Origin: Agelaius tricolor
Lineage: Eukaryota; Chordata; Aves; Passeriformes; Icteridae
Assembly (NCBI GenBank): GCA_023055355.1
Contig: JALJCS010000028.1
Location: forward strand, 8,940,418 to 9,004,417
DNA length: 64,000 bases
Direction: 5' to 3'
How positions within the stretch are numbered: the first letter of the stretch is position 1; each line of letters starts with the position of its first letter. Under the pieces are notes generated by a model. That model saw only the letters and a list, made by a program, of their open reading frames with translations, did no database searches and had not been told where the DNA came from. This document shows positions 1 through 8,740 of the stretch, in pieces. The position numbers and the translations under genes are program-made.

Positions 1-11
1 AAATGAGGGAA

Positions 12-229
12 GGAAATGTGGGAAATGTGGGAAATGCGGGAAATGCAGGAAATATGGGAAATTGGGAAATACGGGAAATTGGGAAATGCAGGAAGTATGG
101 GAAATGCGGGAAATACGGGAAATGTGGGAAATGCAGGAAATATGGGAAATTGGGAAATACGGGAAATTGGGAAATGCAGGAAATATGGGAAATGCGGGAA
201 ATGCGGGAAATACGGGAAATGTGGGAAGG
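12..229. repeat. 9-bp minisatellite (GGGAAATGC and variants)
   Basis: About 24 units of GGGAAATRY/GGGAAATTG begin near the window edge. They create spurious open frames in all plus-strand registers. Confidence 0.9.
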
Positions 230-474
230 GAGGGATGGCTGTGCCCCCTTTTCCAGCCCCTCCTTGCTGCCCGCTCCCTCGGGGCAGGGAGGGGACGGAG
301 ATGCGGCCGCTGGAGGCAGAGGCTGAGGAAATGCCGAGGTGGGAGGCAGGAGGATAATCCCAGAAAGTGTCACAGGATCGTGGAAGGGGTCGGGCTGAAA
401 GGAGCCTTGCAGCTCTCCCAGCCCCCTGCTCGGTGGGAAACTGGGAAGCAGAATCCAAAGGCAGCAGGAGAGGA

Positions 475-735
475 GCTGGGAAGGGGGAAAGGCTCATCCA
501 GAACCTCGATTTTCCAGGAGTTTTTCCTTTCCCACTGATGACCTGGGCAGGCCCAGGAGCTGGGAAGGGGAAAATCTCATCCAGAACCTCGATTTTCCAG
601 GGTTTTTTTCTTTTCCCTGGTGACCTGGGCAGGCCTGGGAGATGGGAAGGGGAAAATCTCATGCAGAACTTCCAGGGCTTTTCCAGGGGTTTTTCCTTTT
701 CCCCATGGCCAGGGCAGGCCCAGGAGCTGGGCAGG
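475..735. repeat. 82-85 bp tandem repeat, three copies
   Basis: Units start at 475, 559 and 641; each runs from GCTGGGAAGG through TTTTCCAGG to GGGCAGGCC. Confidence 0.8.
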
Positions 736-1375
736 GCTTTGTTTCCCTGCCCTGAGTTTGGGGGAGCATTTCCCTGCCCTGGCCAGGGTTTCTCGGGATG
801 CCCGCGGGGTCCGGGCGCTGCGCTGAGCCCCCGCCGAACATTCCAGAGGCTTTTGCACCTGGAGCTCCATCCCCGGCTGCGTTCGGCCGGACAGGGCTCG
901 TTAACGCCTCTCCCCACACCCTTTCCCATGGAACGAGGCGCAGCTGCTCCGGCTCGGCTCGGGTGAGGGGGAATCTCCGATTTTTCCACCTCCCCGCTCT
1001 CCTTCCCCCACCACGCCCCGATCATTCCGCGATTCCCGGGAATTCCGGGCTGCCTTTATCGCATCCCTCTGGACTTTCACCTCTGGGCAGCCGCGCACTT
1101 TGCTCTTTCCCTGCACCTTTAAAGGGGTAAAAAGCAAATTTAGAAGCCTCTGGAAAAGCCCTCGGGAGCCTTTGGAGGGGATGGGCAGCGCTGCTGCTGG
1201 AGGGGAACAATCTGGAAGGGATGAGGTGGTAAAGAAATGGAAGAAGCTGGTGGCAGTGAGGGCACAGGAGTTCGAAACTCAGCACCAGAAGTTTCTGCAT
1301 CAAAAATACAAAAAAAAAAACTTCAGCGTGGAAATATTCAGGGTGGAAGATAACAGAAGAGTTGTCTTGAGGAAA
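736..1375. other. Intergenic, no gene seen
   Basis: GC-rich unique sequence to 1100, then a purine-rich stretch. Open frames are short and have no recognisable domain. Confidence 0.6.
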
Positions 1376-1553
1376 AGCAATGGGAAAGGAAGAAGAAAAC
1401 AATGGGAAAGAAGGAAGAAAACAATGGGAAAGAAAGAGGAAAATCAATGGAAAGGACGGAAGAAAAACAATGGTAAAGAAGGAAGAAAAGCAATGGGGAA
1501 AAAGGAAGAAAATCAGTGGGAAGGAAGGAAGAAAAGCAATGGGAAGGAGTCAG
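1376..1553. repeat. About 24-bp purine-rich minisatellite
   Basis: Seven or so units of AAGGAAGAAAACAATGGG with variants; almost pure purine on the plus strand. Confidence 0.8.
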
Positions 1554-1854
1554 GCCACAAACAGCCCAGGGCAGAGCAGAGGCAGCAGTGAGGGATGGAG
1601 CAGAGCCGAGCATCTCCCTGAGCCACCGGGGAACCCACGCCGAGGTGGATTTGGAATCCTTGCCTCGGAAGGATTTGGAATTTCTGGGGCTGCTCAGCCC
1701 GGCTGCTGCCGCCCACACGGAGCAGGTGGCAGAGGTGGCTCTCTGGGGGCGGAGGTGACACCGTGGTGACAATTCCAGGCTGTCACGGCAGCGGCAGAGC
1801 CGCGTCCCCGGGGAGCGCCGCGCTCCGGGTCCTGTTTGTGCTGCTGCCACCGCT

Positions 1855-2366
1855 CCGAACCCGCTCGGGATGAACCCACTCGGGATGAGCGGGATTCGCT
1901 CCAGACCCACTCGGGATGAGCGGGATTTGCTCTGAACCCACTCTGGAGCAGCGGGATTTGCCCCAAACCCACTCTGGAGGAGCGGGGTTCGCTCCAGACC
2001 CACTCTGGATGAGCGGAGTTCGCTCTGAACCCCCTCGGGATGAGCGGGATTCGCTCTGAACCCACTCTGGAGAAGCGGGATTTGCCCTGAACCCACTCGG
2101 GATTCGCGGGGTTCGCTCTGAACCCACTCTGGAGGAGCGGGATTTGCCCTGAACCCCCTCTGGATTCGCGGGATTCGCTCTGAACCCCCTCTGGATTCGC
2201 GGGGTCGCCCTGAACCCACTCGGGATTCGCGGGGTTCACTCTGAACCCCCTCTGTATTCGCGGGGTTCGCTCTGAATCCCCTCTGGATTCACGGGGTTCG
2301 CCCTGAACCCGCTCTGGATTCGCGGGGTTCGCCCTGAACCCGCTCTGGATTCACGGGGTTCGCTCG
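1855..2366. repeat. 30-bp minisatellite, about 17 copies
   Basis: Unit built of CTCTGGATTCGCGGGGTTCG then CTCTGAACCC. The multiple-of-three unit gives long false minus-strand frames rich in arginine and serine. Confidence 0.88.
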
Positions 2367-2399
2367 TCCCGCGCTCCTCAGCCCTCCCGGCAATGAAGG

Positions 2400-2890
2400 G
2401 AATTTGGCGGACGGCGGCGGGAGCCGGGCCGGGCCGCGGGGATGCCCCGGGGAGGGATTTGGTTGCAGGCAGGCGACAGCCGGGCTTTCATCTGCTCCTG
2501 CGAGCCTCCCTCAGACGGGAGAGGAGGGGCAGGGCTGTGGGGGATGGAGCAGAATTGCCGTAACACGATTTTATGTCTGTGATTGCATAACGAAACCTCC
2601 TGGGAACCTCCTGATTCAGATGGATCCCTGCTTGTGCCCGCTGATGGAGGGCTCTCAGACTGATCGATCGGTGCGCAGGAATTGCCGGCCTGGATCGGTA
2701 CCAGGCTCCGAGCAGCCCCTGCTCCTTTATCGAGCCGCGCCTGAGCCATCAGGAAGCTGTAAAAAGCCTTCAGGAGCCGATAATCTGCTTTTTTATACCC
2801 CCGGCGCACACAGCCACAGGCCCTGTGCTCGCAGAAGCCGCAGCCCTGGTTGTTAATGGGAGCAGACCTTGAAGGATGGAATTGCATTTC
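2400..2890. other. Unique intergenic segment, candidate conserved non-coding DNA
   Basis: Non-repetitive, with AT-containing motifs (GATTGCATAACGAAACC, GAGCCGATAATCTGC) amid GC-rich DNA. No coding signature. Regulatory status is inferred from composition only. Confidence 0.35.
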
Positions 2891-3044
2891 TGCTCTTTAA
2901 AAAAAAAAGAAAAAAAGATAAAAAATAAAAAAATGCCTGGGTTTGTGCCGTTGGATGCTCTGCAAATCTCAGCTCATTCTCTGAGCTGGGAAACGCTGCT
3001 GGTGCTGCCCACCCACCAGGACAATCCCCAGGGTCCTGGAAGGG

Positions 3045-3432
3045 GGGAAATCAGGGAAATGAGGATCCCACAGAGCCCCGGGAAAGGGGGATCGGGGAAA
3101 TGAGGATCCCATAGAGCCCCGGGAAAGGGGGATCGGGGAAATGAGGATCCCACAGAGCCCCAGGAAAGGGGGATCGGGGAAATGAGGATCCCATAGAGCC
3201 CCAGAAAAGGGGGATCGGGGAAATGAGGATCCCATAGAGCCCCAGGAAAGGGGGACCGGGGAAATGAGGATCCCACAGAGCCCCAGGAAAGGGGGACCGG
3301 GGAAATGAGGACCCCACAGAGCCCCGGGAAAGGGGGACCGGGGAAATCAGGGCCTCACAGAGCCCCAGGAAAGGTGGGAGATGCCGCCTCTGGCGCTCCC
3401 GAAGCTGGGAGATGCCGCCTCTGGCGCTCCCA
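3045..3432. repeat. 41-bp minisatellite, about 8 copies, then a 30-bp duplication
   Basis: Units carry GAAATGAGGATCCCACAGAG and CCCCGGGAAAGGGGG. Near 3374-3432 a GAGATGCCGCCTCTGGCGCT segment is present twice. Confidence 0.88.
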
Positions 3433-3539
3433 CCGCAGCTCCCGGCGCTTGTGCCGCGGATTCCAGGACAGCCCCCGCTCCCAAATTCGGGGCAGAGCGC
3501 ACAAAGCTCGGCCTGGCACCCCGAGCGTTCCCCTAATGG

Positions 3540-4300
3540 CCTTTTCTGCGCGGCGCGGCCCTTTTTAATTGGTGACAATTGGAAGTGGCTCATTCTCCGT
3601 GTGCGAGAGGCTGCAATTGCTTCCACTTGGCCGCGATTCAAGTGCCGGGGGTGAGTCAGAATGGGTGGCAAAACTGTCTTTTCCTCAGTCCCCCTGCTCA
3701 GCGGCAAAGAAAAAGCCACAACCCCGAGTTATTCTCTTTTATGAGGTGGGCATTGTGAGGCCCGGCAATTGAATTTACAACAGCATTGAGTATCAGAGTC
3801 TATCTGGCCCTGTCAATGAGAGCGCCGGGGAAAAAAAAAGACACACATTAACCCTCAGCTCCGAGTTCCCAGGCGCTTCAATAGGGCTCCCGAGCTGCCA
3901 AAGAGCCCGCTGCATACTCGATGAGACCCTTTATACCTCCTAATTACCCTCCTGACAATAGGGACGGGCTCTCTCGCCGCTTTTGTGGGCCCGGAGCAAC
4001 TTCTGTGCAGCCCATCCCCACCCCAGAGGCGGAAAAGCCGCGGAGATTTGGGGATTTTGGGAGCAGGTTGCGGGCTCGAGGTGGTTGCTCAGCTTCCAGC
4101 AGGTTTTTTTTAGGAATCCTTCTTGTGGCTGCAAAACTCAGGGGATATTTAACATTCCCACCTCAGCCCCATCGCTTTCCCCCCCAATTTCTTACCCAAA
4201 TCCCTTCCAAATATCCTTAAATAAAGCCATGAAGTCCAGTCCTATTCAAATTTTTTGAGCTCGTCCTTGCCCACTCTCAAACAAAATGAAATGGTGGGGA
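3540..4300. other. Unique segment downstream of HES4, candidate conserved enhancer
   Basis: Non-repetitive and CpG-poor, with AATTG and CAATTG motifs, an AP-1 site TGAGTCA at 3652-3658 and a stretch CATTGAGTATCAGAGTCTAT. No exon signature. Confidence 0.45.
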
Positions 4301-4309
4301 AAAAAATCT

Positions 4310-4725
4310 ATTTCAAAGAGTTCCTTTATTGAAACACCTGCATTTTTTTTCTCTTTTCGTTTTTGGAAGTCTTCGACACAGGCACGCACACACCCACAGA
4401 CCAACGGGATACAAACAACTTTGGCATTATAACTTTTTGAATATTCGTTACAAAACTATTTCTCATTTATTTTTTTCTTTTGTTCGTTTCTTTAAAAAAA
4501 GTATCTCAAATAAAGGCATTTTAAAGGAGTTTAAAAATACAAGTCGAGATCCCAACCTCTAAAAATAATAAATAGCACGTTCATAGCGAGGTCCTTTTCT
4601 TCCTTTCTGCTTTAAATCTGCTTTAAAAAACCCCAAGACATAACAAGGGCTCCATACAACGGAGCCAACGAGAGTCCGTTGTTATTTTTTCGTTGTTTCT
4701 GGAGACGGGAATGACTCGGAGGAAG
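4310..4725 (-). other. HES4: HES4 3' UTR with AU-rich sequence
   Basis: An abrupt AT-rich block follows the stop codon. On the minus strand it contains several ATTTA pentamers and AATAAA motifs, the last at 4330-4325. Short-lived HES mRNAs typically have AU-rich 3' UTRs. The exact cleavage site is inferred to lie a few tens of bases below 4325. Confidence 0.7.
4325..4330 (-). terminator. HES4: HES4 polyadenylation signal AATAAA
   Basis: A canonical AATAAA hexamer on the minus strand, about 395 nt after the stop, at the distal edge of the AU-rich 3' UTR. Another AATAAA lies near 4465-4470 and could be a proximal alternative. Confidence 0.6.
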
Positions 4726-5318
4726 TCACCAGGGTCTCCACACGGATTCACTGCGCTCTCCAACGGGACTCCCGGCTTGCGACGCCGGCCCGATGCTGCC
4801 CCCAAATGATGTCAAACCTTGCACCGGCGACGCCGAGGGGGTGGCGGCCGCGTTCCCCGAGCCGCCGCCCGCCGCCACCGGCACGTTGGCGTTGGCATAG
4901 AGAGGAATAACCGGTCCGGAGCTGGGCGGGAAGGCCGGGTTGGGGATGAGGAAGGCGAACTGGCCGTCGGTGGCCGGAACGAGCTGGAAACCGCCGTAGA
5001 CCTTGGGGGACAGCGCCTCGGCGGGGTTCAGCTTGCAGGGCACGGGCACGGCTCCGGCGGCGCCCGGGGGCAGCTGGACGTGCAGCGGCTGCTGCGCCAG
5101 ATGTGCGGGCTGGGCGGGCGGAGGAGGCGGAGGAGGAGGAGGGGGGTAGTTCATGGCCACGATCTGGCCCAGGCACGCCGAGAGGTGGCTCAGGAGCCGC
5201 GTGCGCACGTCCGCGTTGACCCCTTCGCAGGTGGACAGGAACCGGGTGACCTCGTTCATGCACTCGTTGAAGCCGGCCCGGTACTTGCCCAGGACGGTGG
5301 GGTCGGCGCTGAGCGCGG
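4726..5318 (-). CDS. HES4: HES4 exon 4 coding part (Orange domain to WRPW)
   Basis: 593 nt coding through the Orange domain, a proline run, an alanine/proline/serine-rich tail and the terminal WRPW followed by a stop. The acceptor is CCTCCCAG. The tail, with its glycine and alanine runs, is low-complexity as in other HES4 orthologues. Confidence 0.94.
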
Positions 5319-6219
5319 CTGGGAGGGCGGAAGAGGGGGCGGCAGGTGAGTGGCAGGTCCAGAGTAGCGGCCCCGGTACCCTGTCCCCAGCGCCCGGTTC
5401 TCTGTCCCCAATCCCAGTGTGCAGCCCGGTTCCCGGTGCTCTGTCCTTAACCCCAGCCCCGGTTCCCGGTAAGGAGCCCCTTCCCGGTCTCCTGTCGCTA
5501 GCTCCCGTTCTCTCATTCTCAAACCCCCAGGCACTGGTGCAGAGCCCCGTTCCCGGTGCCCTGCCTTCGGACCGGATCGCCGTCCCCATTCTGTGTCCCC
5601 GGTTCCCGATCCCGGTGCCCGGTCCGGATCCCGGTGCCCCCGGGGCCGGCACTCACCGGTCATCTGCGCCCGCTGCAGGTTCCGCAGGTGCTTGACGGTC
5701 ATCTCCAGGATGTCCGCCTTCTCCAGCTTGGAGTGCCGCGAGCTCTGCGGGACAACAGCGGCTCGCTCAGGGCTGCCCGCGCCCGGACACCGCCCGCTGT
5801 CCCCCCCGGTGTCCCCGCAGCCCCACTTACGTCCTTCTTGAGCGCGTCCAGGATGAGCGTCTTGAGCTGCCCCAGGCTCTCATTGATCCGCGCCCGGCGC
5901 CGCTTCTCCATGATGGGCTTGGAGGACTGCGGGCAGAGCGGAGCCGGTCAGCGCCCCCCGCACAGCCCCGGGACCCCCGCGCCGCCCCCGACCGGCAACC
6001 CCGACCATCACCGACCTCAGCACGGCCGCGGGCTTGCCGCCATCCAGCTCCGCCGCCACCGTTGCTGCGCCCCGACCGGCACCCTCCTCCTCCTCCTCCT
6101 CCATTTACCTTCCGGTGCTCGCTGGCGCTCCGCGGCTTGTCCGGCGTGTGGCTGGCGCTGGCGGGCGCGCCGGCGATGGGCGAGGCGGTCGGTTTCTCCA
6201 TGCCCGTGTCGGCGGGCAT
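4726..6219 (-). CDS. HES4: HES4, hairy/enhancer-of-split bHLH-Orange transcriptional repressor, complete, 4 exons
   Basis: Spliced CDS: 6219-6109, 5926-5831, 5744-5657, 5318-4726; 888 nt, 295 residues plus stop. All three introns are GT-AG (182, 86 and 338 bp) and the reading frame joins exactly. Domains seen: a short N-terminal leader beginning [10 protein letters not shown]; a bHLH domain at about 38-95 with the HES-type proline in the basic region (P41, in [14 protein letters not shown]); an Orange domain at about 105-150; a run of ten prolines near 160; and a C-terminal WRPW that recruits Groucho/TLE (residues 292-295). The family acts in the nucleus as a Notch-induced repressor binding N-box and class C sites. 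The N-terminus and Orange region fit HES4 (chicken hairy1) better than HES5/6/7. HES1 is the nearest alternative, but the AGRN neighbour supports HES4. The start is the first ATG after the predicted cap region. The gene lies wholly in a CpG island. Confidence 0.95.
5657..5744 (-). CDS. HES4: HES4 exon 3 (loop and helix 2)
   Basis: 88 nt encoding 29 residues, including [15 protein letters not shown] of helix 2, plus one base of a split alanine codon. The donor is ACCG|GTGAGT, phase 1. Confidence 0.94.
5831..5926 (-). CDS. HES4: HES4 exon 2 (basic region and helix 1)
   Basis: Encodes 32 residues, from [10 protein letters not shown] to LILDALKKD. The acceptor is CCCGCAG and the donor GAC|GTAAGT, both phase 0. 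The region carries the DNA-binding basic residues and the family proline at P41. Confidence 0.94.
6109..6219 (-). CDS. HES4: HES4 exon 1 coding part
   Basis: Encodes residues 1-37, from MPADTG to SEHRK. It ends in a phase-0 donor (AAG|GTAAAT on the minus strand). The leader is typical of HES1/HES4 proteins. Confidence 0.93.
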
Positions 6220-6410
6220 GGCTGAGGCACGGTGCAGCGAACGGGTAGGAAGTGACCGGCGGGGAGAGCGGCACGAACCGGGGGAGCGGTAGGCGGGCAG
6301 AAAAAAAGGAACCGGAGGGGGCGAAGCGAGCGCGTGCGGCGGCGGGCGCGGGGCGCGTGCGGCGGGCGCGGGGCGTGAGGCGGCGGCGCCCCCCGCCCCT
6401 CGCCCGCGCC

Positions 6411-6418
6411 CTTTTATA
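6411..6418 (-). promoter_or_regulatory. HES4: HES4 TATA box
   Basis: TATAAAAG on the minus strand, within GGCTATAAAAGGGC, 192 nt upstream of the start codon. It predicts a cap site near 6385 and a 5' UTR of about 165 nt. HES1-type promoters also have a TATA box. Confidence 0.8.
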
Positions 6419-6447
6419 GCCCGGCGGCGGCGGCGGCGGCGCCCATT

Positions 6448-6479
6448 CGTGTGAACCCGCCGCCGCCGCCGTTCCCACA
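6448..6479. promoter_or_regulatory. HES4: Paired RBPJ/CSL sites (Su(H) paired site) of the HES4 promoter
   Basis: On the plus strand CGTGTGAA (6448-6455) and TTCCCACA (6472-6479) flank a 16-bp spacer. Read on the gene strand this is TGTGGGAA-N16-TTCACACG, head-to-head, 30 bp upstream of the TATA box. Paired CSL sites with 15-17 bp spacing support cooperative Notch-intracellular-domain complexes in HES1/HES5 promoters. The match in orientation, spacing and position is exact. Confidence 0.85.
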
Positions 6480-6490
6480 CTCGCGCGCAG

Positions 6491-6543
6491 CCAATCAGCG
6501 CCCGGCCCGCGCCCGGCGCCCGCGCGTCCCGCGCTCCTATTGG
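6491..6543. promoter_or_regulatory. HES4: CCAAT boxes upstream of HES4
   Basis: CCAAT at 6491-6495 (plus) and ATTGG at 6539-6543 (a CCAAT on the minus strand) lie just upstream of the paired RBPJ sites, as expected for NF-Y binding in a CpG-island promoter. Confidence 0.6.
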
Positions 6544-6663
6544 TCCGCTCCTCACCCCCCTCCGCTTTCCAGGCCCCCCTCCCTGCTCCGCGCGGGGCGG
6601 GAAGCCCCGCCCCGCCCCGTCACGCGCGCGGGGAACGCCCCCTCCCCTCAGCGCGGCCACGTG

Positions 6664-8249
6664 GGGTGAGGAAGGCGGGGGGAGCGCTGCGTGTGTGTGA
6701 GGGGAGGGGGGGTGGAGTGTGAGGGCAGAGCGCGGGCGGGGCTGGCCCCGGCACCGCCGCCGCCGCCGCGCTGGCCCCGCTCGCCGCCTGCCCTGCCCGC
6801 CCGCCCTGTGACACCCGGCCCGGGGGCGGCGGCGGTGGCGGCGGCTGGCGCGGCACGCGAGGCCGTGGCCGGCGGGCGGCCAATAGGCGGGGGGTGCGGG
6901 CGGCCGCGCGGGCGCTCTGCGCTCCCATTGGCTGGCGGGGGCGCCGCTGTCAATCACGGCCGCGGCTCGCGCTCTCCCTCACGGTTCCCCCCCCGGTTCC
7001 CCCCGTTCCCAGCGCGCTCCCCCCCGTTCGTTCCCATTCCCATCCCCATCCCCAGTGCTGCTCTCCACCACCACCCCCCCGTTCTCCCGTCCGAGCACGT
7101 GCCGGAGCGCTCCCGGCTCCCGGCTCCATGGGAAAACCCCGCCCCGCCGCCGCCCGCCGGCGGCAGCCGCCCCGCCGCACCGCCCGCGGGGCTGCCGCCT
7201 TCCTGCGCTGCCTCCCTGCCCGCTTCCCGCTTCCCCCCCGCTCCCCCCGGCCCCCGCAAGCCGATCCCGGCGGTGGCGGAGCGGGAGGAAGCTGGGTGAG
7301 CAACCCCAGCGCCTTCCCGCACGCCCGTGGTGCCCCGGTGCCCCTGGACCCCCCGGTTTCACCGGTCAGGAAGGGTCAGGACCCCCCTGAACTCTTCAGG
7401 CACCCCTATTCTGCCCTCCTCGCCCTTATTTACCCCCTGTTTTCCCCCTCCCGGAGCAAATCCCGGTGCGGGGTTCGGGGGAAGAAGCCCCCAGCGCCTC
7501 CTCCCACCCCGGCTGTGCCCCGGGACCCCCCTGGTTTAATGGGGGGCCTGGGAATTTGTCCCCCCCTCCTCTGTGAATTTGGCAGGAATGACCCCCCAAG
7601 AGTCCCTTCTGTGCCCCTACAGGGGTCTTGTCCCGATTCTGGTGTTTTTGTCACCAAGGCCGGTTCAAACAGGGCTCTGTGCCCTCCAGCACAGCGTGCC
7701 AAGGGAGGTGCCAACCCCCATCACCCCCTTTTCCTGTGCCACCCCCCCAGACACACCCTGGGGCTCTCTTTGGGATGGGAACAGCGTGTCCCAAAAGCTG
7801 CGGGAATTTGGGAAACCCCAAAAGCTGTGGGGCTTCATGAAACCCCAAAAGATGAGGGGCTTCATGAAACCCCCAAATCTGCGGGAATTTGGGAAACACC
7901 AAAAGCTGTGGGTTTGTGCCATGGCTGAGGAGGGGTCATGGTGCCCACTGGGCTCAGTCCTGTTCCCATGACCCAAAAAATCCCTTTGAGGTGGGACCCC
8001 CACCACAGAACAGCCCCAAGCTCTGGCTCATTTCAAGCCCTGCCTGTTTGAGGCCTTTCTGGGAATGCAGCCCTGGTGTGAAATCTCGCTGCTGCAGGCT
8101 TTAATCTTTTAATAATAATAATAATAATCTTTAAATCAGAAATTGGGAATTAGCTCCACATAGGCTGACGGCTCAGAGTGGGGTTCCTGGGCTGGAAAAG
8201 CTCTGCTCCTTTTCCCCCCTTTCCTCACCCATTCTGAAGGGTAAGAATG

Positions 8250-8250
<1 letters not shown>
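6664..8250. other. HES4 upstream region, no gene seen
   Basis: CpG-rich to about 7310, with further ATTGG/CCAAT motifs near 6881 and 6926, then C-rich unique sequence. The long plus-strand frames here are proline/arginine artefacts of CpG-rich DNA. Confidence 0.6.
7793..7915. repeat. Short tandem repeat of about 26 bp upstream of HES4
   Basis: CCCCAAAAGCTGTGGGGCTT-type and GGAATTTGGGAAACACC units alternate about five times. Confidence 0.65.

Positions 8251-8252
<2 letters not shown>

Positions 8253-8296
<44 letters not shown>
8253..8296. repeat. Poly(T) run of 44
   Basis: Uninterrupted T44. It could be the poly(A) of a minus-strand retrocopy, but nothing gene-like precedes it on that strand. 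Confidence 0.85.
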
Positions 8297-8297
<1 letters not shown>

Positions 8298-8493
8298 TGT
8301 GGAAACTCTCAGGAAAACACATTCGGTTTTTGCAGCTGAAAACCTGAGGGCGACCCGGCTGAGTCTGTGGGAATTCTTCGGGAGGAGAAGGGAACCACAC
8401 GTGGAATTTAATCCTCACCGTTGGCCCGGCTCCTGGTGTGCTCTGAATTCACTGCAGTGAACGATTCCAAAAGGGAAAAGGGAGAAAAAGGGG

Positions 8494-8740
8494 AAGGAAG
8501 GAAGGAAGGAAGGAAGGAAGGAAGGAAGGAAGGAAGGAAGGAAGGAAGGAAGGAAGGAAGGAATGGAAGGAATGGAAGGAATGGAAGGAAGGAATGGAAG
8601 GAAGGAAGGAATGGAAGGAAGGAATGGAAGGAAGGAAGGAATGGAAGGAAGGAAGGAAGGAAGGAAGGAATGGAAGGAAGGAATGGAAGGAAGGAATGGA
8701 AGGAAGGAATGGAAAGAAGGAATGGAAAAAAGGAAAGGGA
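8494..8740. repeat. GGAA microsatellite with GGAAT variants
   Basis: About 60 units of GGAA, interspersed with GGAAT after 8560. Frames through it read as false lysine/glutamate or serine/phenylalanine/leucine proteins. Confidence 0.95.

Larger units (their letters stand above)
6331..6663. promoter_or_regulatory. HES4: Candidate HES autoregulatory class C and E-box sites
   Basis: CGCGTG (minus-strand CACGCG) at 6331-6336 and 6354-6359, CACGCG at 6621-6626, and the palindrome CACGTG at 6658-6663. Hairy/HES proteins are known to bind CACGCG and to repress their own promoters. In so GC-rich a region some matches are expected by chance. Confidence 0.4.
4830..7310. other. CpG island covering HES4 and its upstream region
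   Basis: Dense CpG with CGG/CCG runs from the last HES4 exon to about 900 bp upstream of the TATA box. The stretch from 6900 upward may also serve divergent transcription, but no convincing plus-strand exon was seen there. Confidence 0.75.

Noticed and set aside
4819..5695. Antisense frames over HES4 exon 4
   Set aside because: They are shadows of the HES4 coding sequence and its GC-rich introns.
6540..7390. Proline- and arginine-rich frames upstream of HES4 as a divergent gene
   Set aside because: They are open because stop codons are rare in CpG-rich DNA. No splice structure or domain supports them.
8253..8296. Poly(T) as the tail of a minus-strand retrogene
   Set aside because: No gene-like sequence precedes it on the minus strand and no target-site duplication was evident.
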